Assembly (NCBI GenBank): GCA_036417435.1
Contig: CM070910.1
Coordinates: 14,573,501-14,637,500 of the forward strand
Source of the DNA: Inia geoffrensis
Lineage: Eukaryota; Chordata; Mammalia; Artiodactyla; Iniidae
Direction of reading: 5' to 3'
DNA length: 64,000 nt
This document shows, one piece after another, positions 56,557 through 64,000 of the stretch; the first letter of the stretch is position 1, and each line of letters begins with the position of its first letter. Both the position numbers and the translations under genes were made by a program. Under the pieces are notes generated by a model. It had not been told where the DNA came from, did not search any database, and saw nothing but the letters and a program-made list of their open reading frames with translations.

Positions 56557-57050
56557 TTGGCCATGTGTGTAATAGATGTGTGTTGTCTGTCCGTCCACCT
56601 TCTCTTTCTTCGGGGAACTTTCCCTCTGTTACTACATGTGGTTCCGGTTGAACAGATTATTCTGGACCTCACCCCATCCCACCCTCACTGCAGGGGTTGG
56701 CATAGGATGCAAGCCAGTGAGTTCATCCCTCTGGCTAGAGCGATTGGCTCAGGGGTATGTGACCAAGAAGAGATGATCAAACTATTCTGAGATTTCTTCC
56801 ATGAATGTTAGAGGCAGAGAATCTCTCTTTCTCAGCTCAGTTCCTCACTTTTAAAGACTTTGTAACTGCTTATGACCATCTTTCTTGGCAACATAGAGAA
56901 ATCATCTCCAGGAGGAGCAAGTGAGCCCCATATACAAAGACAAGCAAATCAAGCAGAGACAGAGATGAATAAAAGCAAAAAGGATCCAGAAAACAATGTT
57001 GAATCCCTGGATTTAGCCACGCTGAAGTTAGTCTACCCCTGAATCTTTCA
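56557..57050. repeat. Unnamed old interspersed repeat inside the L2
   Basis: A segment of about 490 bp that breaks the L2. It contains GGCTAGAGCGATTGGCTCAGGGGTATGTGACC, CTGGATTTAGCCACGCTGAAG and CTACCCCTGAATCTTTC, phrases of a widespread old mammalian repeat that I cannot name safely. A weaker relative may lie at about 2400-2600. Confidence 0.45.
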
Positions 57051-57545
57051 ACGGAGCATCCCCAAATCTCTTTGCTTAAGGTAGCCTACACTGGATTACT
57101 AGAAACTTCAGTCTAGGAGTTGGGTGGCTGAAACCAAAGGAGGCAAGGGTATGAGAGCTGAAAGAACAAGAAACTAAAGATAAAAGGTTGCATGGGTTTG
57201 CCTTATAGGCGTGAAAGTCACCTAAGATGAAGGCAGTACTTGATGAGAGTGGAGAAGACACCTCTGGACCATTTCAACAGTCTTACGTGGGAAGAATAGA
57301 CAGGATGTTAGTGAATTAACTGCAGTAAGGACCGGAAGAAAGTTATATATTAGTTAGCGAGAGCCTCAAAAGAATGATGGTTCTTATACAAAGGTGAAGG
57401 AATAGCCTCATGGAAGCTGCAGAGGGGAAAGAGAGGCATACGGACCCCACTTGCTAAGAAGACGTTAAGTGGGGTGTGCAATAAAGTGGGTAAGATCACT
57501 ACTGTGTAAAGTGGGCAGAGCCTTCCCAGTCAAAGGTAACTGTGA
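57051..57545 (-). repeat. L2 relic segment 4 (endonuclease region)
   Basis: Minus translation within 57076-57261 contains FILGDFHAYKANPCN, matching the GDFN(x)H motif of the L2/CR1 apurinic-type endonuclease. It lies 5' of the RT segment in L2 orientation, as expected. The same element ends at 51962. Confidence 0.75.
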
Positions 57546-58372
57546 AATGCTTCCCCAGTGAAAATTAGAATTCATTTTCTAAGTCCTAATTGTTACAATA
57601 TCAATAATATAGACATTCTTTAACAACTTTCAGCCCACAACCCCTTGACCTTGAATCACTCGCTGTTCATCTATAAGATAAAGTAAAACTGGAAATTTAG
57701 ATGGGTCAAGTTCAAATCTGTTTTCTCATTGAGATACTCGAAGCATACATTCAAATGTCTCACACAATGATCAGAATAACACCCTCAGCAGCAATTATTA
57801 CCCAAGTGATTTGGTAGAAGGGTTAATGTTAACTATTTTAAAACTCTATTTAGAAGATCACATCACACGAATGCATTTTCTTGGACAACATGAAATATAC
57901 ATGGATATTATAGAAGAACAAAATCTAGCACAGAAATGTGAGGCTGGCCTGCCACCTCTGGAGTGAAGGCCACAGAGGGAAAGCCGACAACCAACTGGCA
58001 CTTCAACAAGAAGGGAAGCGGCTTTATTAAGGGATTCTCAATTTGTCCAAATGACAAAGAGTTAATGCGCATATGGACATATATACATAGACAATTTATT
58101 TTTCTTATCCCATATAGTCTTTCCACCAGAAATTCCTAAGGACTATATTCAAACACTTTAAATATTTCTATAGGTATTCAAGATGATTGTCTATGCTTGA
58201 GTTATATTTTGGAAATATTATATAAATGCATATTTAGATAAACGGAATGTAATTTTGTGTAGTAAGGAGAAAGTACAGGACTAACCATTTTTAGTGTGGA
58301 CCATTTTTAATCTCTAATATGAATCTGGATATACAATTAATGATAAGTCAAAATGGAAAAATAATATTATGA
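57546..58372. other. No recognised feature
   Basis: AT-rich unassigned sequence between the L2 relic and a CHR-2 SINE. Confidence 0.4.
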
Positions 58373-58381
58373 CAGTGTTTG

Positions 58382-58590
58382 CTTGTTTGTTTGTTTTTGT
58401 GGTACGCGGGCCTCTCACTGTTATGGCCTCTCCCGTTGCGGAGCACAGGCTCCGGACGCGCAGGCTCAGCGGCCATGGCTCACGGGCCCAGCCGCTCCGC
58501 CGCATGTGGAATCTTCCCAGACCGGGGCACAAACCCGCATCCCCTGTATCGGCAGGCGGACTCTCAACCACTGCGCCACCAGGGAAGCCC
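58382..58590 (-). mobile_element. CHR-2-type SINE, short form, reverse
   Basis: A TTTGTTTG tail then GTGGTACGCGGGCCTCTCAC, GCCATGGCTCACGGGCC and, at the right end, GCGCCACCAGGGAAGCCC. A 9-bp TSD with one mismatch lies at 58373-58381 and 58591-58599. Confidence 0.96.
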
Positions 58591-58599
58591 CAGTGTATG

Positions 58600-59613
58600 T
58601 TTTTAAAGTGATGTTGCTAAAAACCATCTTTGAAGAGTGTCAAAAATAAATTTACAAAGAAAATAAATGAAGTTCATCAAAGACTGTATTTGGAAAATGA
58701 AAACAGAGAGAATGCACAAAAACAATCTCCCCCACCCCTGGGCCCGCCCGTCCACCCTGACCCCGTCAACGACGGCTTTCTGTGGCCTGGACGGAGCAGA
58801 GTCACTCAGCAGTTCTATCCCCCAGAGACCCGAGGAGCGAAGTCGTCTCCTCCACTCCAGGTGAATGTGGGTCTGGAGCAGCAGCCACTGCATCTTTGGA
58901 GCATGTGGAGGGATCTCCAGAGACCACAGGCCTTCTCTTGGGAGAATACGTGGCTACCTCCCCTACTGTTGCAGACCTCGTTCATGTCCTAAGTCAGGGC
59001 TGTGCAGTAGCAAAATGCACACAACAGAGAAAGCCAGGCAGAGACGACCCATCCCCCAGCGGAGACCCTTGGTCACTCTCCCTCTACGTCAGCTGTCATC
59101 CAAACTGTGTCAAACTCACCTCCTTTCTTCTAGAGTTTTCATTTTCTCTTAATGCTTGGGTGTAATCTATTTTTTCCTTCTCCTTTAAATTAGACACTAA
59201 TGCTCTTTTAAGGGAATATAAATTTTTTTTCTTATGGCATCAATAGAAATAAGACAATCACCCAAAAGAGAAACAGGTCTTCCTTGGGAAGTTAAGAATA
59301 TGGTTTCCTGAAAAATATTTGTGAAATAGAAATTTAAAAGCAAGACAGAAAATGATAGAAATTCACTATAAATTCTCGATCCTGAAAAAGTATCCCTGCT
59401 GTCAGGACATCTGATATATTGGTGAGTAAACTGTGTACAATTTCTTCATCTTACCAGTATTTCATGTTAAAGCTTTCATTTTTAAAGTACTGAGCTCGGC
59501 TCTGTTCAAACATTAATGATTACCACCAAATACTATCTGGTAGCAACATTTATTTGAAAGAGGACCATTTTATAGGACCTCAGATCTATGTATGTTTCAT
59601 CCACATAATTAGG
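58600..59613. other. Unassigned; GC-rich block at 58730-59060
   Basis: The 58730-59060 part is clearly more GC-rich than its neighbours and carries overlapping open frames of 95 to 127 codons on the plus strand. None has a domain I recognise. CTCCACTCCAGGTGAATG near 58851 could be read as a splice donor, but nothing else supports an exon. Confidence 0.3.
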
Positions 59614-59626
59614 TGTATGGCTTTTT

Positions 59627-59839
59627 TATTATTATTATTATTTTTTGCGGTACGTGGGCCTCTCACTGTTGTGGCCTCTCCCGTTGCGGAGCACAGGCTC
59701 CGGACGCGCAGGCTCAGCGGCCATGGCTCACGGGCCCAGCCGCTCCACGGCATGTGGGATCTTCCCGGACCGGGGCACGAACCCGCGTCCCCTGCATCGG
59801 CAGGCGGACTCTCAACCACTGTGCCACCAGGGAAGCCCA
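59627..59839 (-). mobile_element. CHR-2-type SINE, short form, reverse
   Basis: An (ATT)n tail then GCGGTACGTGGGCCTCTCAC and ending GCCACCAGGGAAGCCC. A 13-bp exact TSD (TGTATGGCTTTTT) lies at 59614-59626 and 59840-59852. Very similar to the copy at 58382, 1.2 kb away and in the same orientation. Confidence 0.97.
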
Positions 59840-60019
59840 TGTATGGCTTTTTAAAGAAATCATGTGGGTTACACTCATAAATCTCAGTCACTTTTGGACT
59901 TCAATCCTTGATTGTACAGATGTTTTCCTTCCTTTGTGATGAAGGCAATTTCCACCAGAATCGCAGGAATTTCAGGAGAAACAGTAGGACGGTGAAATAA
60001 CAGAGAAGGTGCAGTCTTT

Positions 60020-60215
60020 GACACTGAGCCGACCTGGTGTTCATTCTGGTTCTGTCACTAACTAACTGCAATCATAGGTAGGTAACCAAGATCACCTCTC
60101 AAGCCCCAGAGAGGTTGTAAAGTAAAAACATTAAAGTTTCTCCACATGGTTATTATGAGAATTAAAGTGGGTAGAACTCCTGACTCATAATAGAAACCCC
60201 ATAACTGTTCATTCC
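60020..60215 (+). repeat. MIR SINE relic
   Basis: Sense MIR: TTCATTCTGGTTCTGTCACTAACTAACTG, then GGTTATTATGAGAATTAAAGTGGGTAG and CTCATAATAGAAACCCCATAACTG. Confidence 0.7.
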
Positions 60216-60764
60216 CTACCGTCATTTCCCATTCTAGATACACAATCTAGTAGAATTCATCTGGGTCCCAAAGTGCTAGCAAATAAAATAATAGGTGATT
60301 TTAGTGCCATTTACCTAAGGCCGGCACCTTTGAGATCCTTTTTTGCCCATGATCAATTCTTGCTCTATCATCAAAGTATACGATATTCACACACTGATCA
60401 AACTTCAAAGGTTTGGGGAATTTGTGAAATTGAGAACTCTGTCCTATCTCTCATCTCCACCTCCCTCAAGAGATATGGTGTTCAATGAAGAAGTTGTTAA
60501 GTGGCCTTGTGGGTGTCCATCTTGCCTTGTGGTCACATCTTTGAGGCAGGCACAGGTGACAAAGTGATGCTGGTGTGAATGGATCAGTCTTTCAAGACAT
60601 TTGATGATTTCATAGTCAGGAAGAGCGAGACTGCTCATGGTCAAGGCCAGTATTTGAGAAACCACCTCCCTGAAGTCCACCAGCTGCAATGTCAAACAGA
60701 ACCACAATGATTGAGAGAACAAAATGTATCAATACAGCTAGACCAAATGCAACCCAAACATCTG

Positions 60765-60837
60765 TGGAAAACCCAGGTTTGCATGAGCTAGGCAAATTAC
60801 TTACTCTCACTACTCTCTGATTAATTCTCTCATTTAT
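60765..60837 (+). repeat. MIR fragment feeding into a purine tract
   Basis: GCATGAGCTAGGCAAATTACTTACTC then CTCTCATTTATGGA corresponds to the MIR core (GGCAAGTTACTTAACCTC...CTCATCTGTAAAATGGA). The GGA expansion begins exactly at the ATGGA. Confidence 0.65.
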
Positions 60838-61050
60838 GGAAGAAGGAGGAGAAGGAGGAGAGGAAGAGGAAGAAGGAGGAGGAGGAGGAGGAGGAGAAGG
60901 AGGAAGAGAAGGAGGAGGAGGGGGAGGAGAAGGAGGAGGAGGAGGAGGAGAAGGAGGAGGAGGACGAGAAGGAGGGGGAGGAGAAGAAGGAGGAGGAGAA
61001 GGAGGAGGAGGAGGAGGAGAAGGAGGAGGAGGAGAAGGAGGAGGAGAAGG
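60838..61050 (+). repeat. 213-bp homopurine (GGA/GAA)n tract
   Basis: GGA, GAA and AGG units with a single pyrimidine (C at 60965). Such purine tracts can form intramolecular triplexes. The open frame across it, rich in Gly and Glu, is an artefact of the repeat. Confidence 0.98.
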
Positions 61051-61184
61051 CTAACCTGCTAAATTACCTCTAAAGACACTAACCTTCAGCAATTTCATAA
61101 CCACTTTTCTGATGAGCCAATTAATATGGTATCAGCTACCAAATCAAGAAGCCCAGTTCAGCAACTATGAATGAGATTCTGGCC

Positions 61185-61335
61185 TCGATAAGATTTCATT
61201 TTCCCACTTCCAGGGTGAATGACTAAGCATACCTTTTTCCCAGGGCTGTTCTGAAATTTGGATCAAATGAAACGATGACTGTGTGTGTGCTCTGCCTACT
61301 AGGAAATGCTCTACAATTGTTGGTGTGGTTGTGTC
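61185..61335 (+). repeat. MIR relic, 3' part (weak)
   Basis: GGGCTGTTCTGAAATTTGGATCAAATGAAACG and TGCTCTGCCTACTAGGAAATGCTCTACAATTGTTGG resemble the MIR 3' half. Might be the distal part of the MIR cut at 60837. Confidence 0.5.
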
Positions 61336-62608
61336 TCTTGTGCTATAAGCATTTATGCCCTGGGATGTTAACTGGGCAATGAACCTCTTAAGCGAAAGGA
61401 AGAACAAATGGCAAAAAAAAAAAAAAAAGTATGAGCTGATGAAAATGGAGGACTTCTAAGTGTTGATCAAATCACATCACACAGATCGCCACCTCACAAC
61501 CCACAACACTGGACTCTCTGGGACAATTATTTGTCATCCATCACAAAAGGAAAAATGAGAGTTGTGGAGCTAGAGAAAATGGACAAAATGTGCCTTATAC
61601 CCCTTCAAATTCTCATTGACTGGTTGCTGTGATTCTAGGCAAACGCAGAAGCAGATCAACTAGAGATGTGGACAGACAGCCCCTCTCCAGAGGTACCTTC
61701 CATTTTAGAAAAGGTGTGATCCAATCCGAAGGCAGGTGTTTCCTCCAGGAGAAGTGCCTTCCAAACATCCTCATCATGTGCTCATTCACTTACCAGCATC
61801 CTTCCTATGCTGAATCCAACTCGGGAAACAGAACACTCTTTCCAGCCTAGTCTCCCTGATGAAAAAGTTTTTCCCAAACTTTTCCACCCTTTTGAATATG
61901 GCCAATGCTCTTAATTGATGAGAGGTTTCCTCTCAGACCACTCACTCTTAGAGTTTGGCCTTCCTCAACTCAGCCTGACACATGAGCCAAAGCAGAGGCA
62001 GCCAAAGAGAAAAAATATCCTCGGATCAGAGCCCACTCTGTGCCCTTCTGAGCTGCAGAAAGAGACTGAGATAAAAGCCAAAAGCAGGGGTCAGGCTGCC
62101 CAGGACATGTTTTTTTATGCCTGACCTCCTGATGGGCTCACCAGATAAAACTCCTCCTTGCAACCAGCGGGCACATGAGTTCTGTTTTATGGTTTACATC
62201 TGGGCTTGGTCGGCCATCGGGTCTGGGTGCCACTGTTTGAGAATTGGGATTGTTTCCTGCAATTGATCTCTGCTGGAGATAAAATTTCCCTCCTGAGGCT
62301 GCAGCCCTGGATAACGTTAGAAGATCTGGGATAACGCAAACTTCAGAGGCAATCAGCAAATATAATAAAAACCTCTTCACAACCGGAACCTGGCTTTTCA
62401 CAGGCTTTCCATGGCTTCGATAAGAATGTCTTTTTCCTTTGCTACAGGTTCGCGCCATGAAAATGTGAATTGTTTTTCTTAGTGGAGTAAATCATAATGG
62501 TTCTTTTAATGCCAAAAAGATGGTCGAAGACAGATAGATACGTTAGAATGATATAGAAAGCTTGATAAATTGGTTATGAAGAAATGTATGAATAATTATC
62601 AAGCTTTT
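61336..62608. other. No recognised feature
   Basis: Unassigned sequence with an A run at 61412-61427. Short open frames on both strands lack recognisable domains. Confidence 0.4.
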
Positions 62609-62935
62609 GAATTGCCCCATCTTTCCTAAATCAGGTTTCACTGCCAGATTTCTACCCACCTGCTTTTCTCTCTCTTTTGCTTCTTCCAGAGATTGCTTTC
62701 ATGTCTTCATTTCACTGGTTACCACTTCTAGCATGTTCCTGGCCCTCTCTTTACTCTCCTCAGCCCCATGCTCTGTAGTCTCCAATTCTGATTTGACAGA
62801 CAGTAGCTTTTTCTCAGCTTTCTCCTTCATCTTTTACAGTTTGTCTCTGGATTTATTTAGGTCTTCAATAACTTTGGTCTGTTCCAAAGTTTTAATCTAA
62901 GCAGTCAGAGAGAATGCTGATAATTTCTTCTGCAT
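62609..62935 (-). pseudogene. Decayed coiled-coil protein fragment (probable processed pseudogene)
   Basis: One minus-strand frame reads about 109 codons with only three stops (TAG, TAA, TGA). It is strongly biased to Lys, Glu and Leu: TLEQTKVIEDLNKSRDKL, then KMKEKAEKKLLSVKSELETT, then SKERARNMLEVVTSEMKT and QSLEEAKEREKQ. This charged, heptad-like pattern is typical of a long coiled coil and not of chance translation. A candidate first Met lies at 62935. I cannot name the parent gene, and no poly-A tail or TSD is clear. The plus-strand open frame over the same bases is its antisense shadow. Confidence 0.5.
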
Positions 62936-62979
62936 TTATTTAGGAAAGTTGTATAAACAAGACAAATCAGAAGTCAGTG

Positions 62980-63318
62980 GGGACTTCCTGGTGGCACAGC
63001 GGTTGGGAGTCCGCCTGCCAACACAGGGGACACGGGTTAGATCCCTGCTCCAGGAAGATCCCACATGTCGTGGAGCAACTGGGCTCGTGTGCCACAACTA
63101 CTGAGCCTGAGCTCTAGAGCCCCTGAGCCACAACTACTGAAGCCGTGCACCGACAGCCCGTGCTCCGCAACAAGAGAGGCCACCCTCTTGCAGTGAGAGG
63201 CCCGCCCGCGCGCTGCAGCAAAGAGTGGCTCCCACTCGCCGCAACTAGAGAAAGCCCGCGCGCAGCAACGAAGACCCAACACAGCCCAAAATAATAAAAT
63301 AAATAATAACTTTTTTTT
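62980..63318 (+). mobile_element. CHR-1-type SINE, long form
   Basis: Starts GGACTTCCTGGTGGCACAG, includes GAGCTCTAGAGCCCCTGAGCC and the long-form GTGGCTCCCACTCGCCGC, and ends AAATAATAAAATAAATAATAAC. A 9-bp TSD with one mismatch lies at 62971-62979 and 63319-63327. More diverged than the other CHR copies. Confidence 0.94.
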
Positions 63319-63327
63319 AAGTCAATG

Positions 63328-64000
63328 AAATTCATTTAACAACTCTTTTCATGAATGAAGAATGGAATCCAACCCAGTTATACAGACTCTGCTAAGCATG
63401 TAGACTGGACGAACATGTCTTAAAGCAGTTATAATTTATGAGCAAATATTAGAGTATCATTATGTGGAAGATTGATGAGATGAAATGGTAGATAGCATGC
63501 TTCAGGGGTTAAATATTAAAACAAAGTCTGTGGTACTCACACATAGACTCTACCGAGCTCCACAGGTAAAGCAACTTGCACTTTTTACCCCTGCCAAGGG
63601 GTCATCCCTGGTACAAAAACATTAGAAAGAGCAAAATGTCTCCTCTTCTGGTGATTTACATGGAAGCCCCACTTAAAATCTCCTTGGCAAGTCATCAGTG
63701 CTGCGAGGGAAATTAGCAGTTTTTCTGAAGAAATGTCTTCTGACTTTACCAATGAGTATATGGGAACTGGGAGGTGGCCACAGCATTCACTGCAGGCAGG
63801 AGGGAAGGGTGGTACCTCTCTCTCAGAAGCTAACCCAGGATCTTAAAGCCAAAACAGAGCATCCTCCAGTATGAGGCACGTTTGCTTTATTAGTTTAGTA
63901 TTTAAAATTATACCACATCTGCCGACAAAAAGAATTTGAGTCAAAGGAATGGAAGTCTGATAAATACTATAGCATGGATGAACTGTGAAGACATCACTAT
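63328..64000. other. No recognised feature
   Basis: Unassigned sequence to the window edge. Confidence 0.4.

Noticed and set aside
59554..59939. Several frames of 100 or more codons across the SINE
   Set aside because: CHR SINEs are GC-rich and lack stops in several frames. Similar translations recur at every CHR copy (13.4, 39.0, 58.4 kb).
60836..61054. Gly/Glu-rich 72-residue protein
   Set aside because: A direct translation of the GGA repeat. No start context or conserved sequence.
1..64000. CRISPR array, operon or prokaryotic defence system
   Set aside because: No regularly spaced repeats with unique spacers, no dense coding and no Shine-Dalgarno-led genes. The repeats are mammalian transposons.

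Overview
The window looks like intergenic or intronic DNA from a cetacean, probably a toothed whale. The main clue is ten copies of the tRNA-derived CHR SINE of whales and hippos. They start with GGCTTCCCTGGTGGC, carry pol III A-box and B-box matches and an A-rich tail, and are mostly flanked by clean target-site duplications (TSDs). I saw no ruminant Bov-tA or BovB signature. No exon, multi-exon gene, CRISPR array, bacterial-type operon or intact RNA gene could be supported. Most longer open frames are transposon fossils or chance frames.

Layout: 1-13 kb has old MIR and L2 relics, a hAT-type MITE and two CHR SINEs (3.3, 5.5 kb). 12.9-16 kb has an L1 3' end split by a CHR-2 SINE, followed by an older L1 ORF2 relic. 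16.3-30 kb has MIRs, an L2 split by a Tigger/MER2-like MITE, short L1 tails and long stretches with nothing recognisable. 29.6-33.9 kb is dense: a short tRNA SINE, a tailless tRNA-Arg half pseudogene in an MLT1 LTR, and a young L1 whose TSD is about 92 bp. 34.6-45 kb has old L1 pieces, a hAT MITE and three CHR SINEs. 46-51 kb has MIRs, one CHR SINE and unnamed old repeats. 51.5-57.5 kb is one ancient L2 on the minus strand, broken up by a twin-primed L1, MIRs, an MLT1 and an unnamed repeat. 58-64 kb has three CHR SINEs, a 213-bp homopurine tract grown inside a MIR, and a decayed coiled-coil pseudogene fragment.

The sequence works as a layered insertion record, not as a set of cooperating genes. 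L2 and MIR form the oldest layer. MLT1, MER2 and hAT copies sit among or inside them. L1 pieces come next, and CHR SINEs are the youngest. I did not find a convincing new gene system. The most unusual items are the long-TSD L1 at 31.0-32.6 kb and the tRNA-half retrosequence at 29.87 kb. Repeat family names come from recognition of consensus-like sequence, not from a database search, and boundaries without a stated TSD are approximate.
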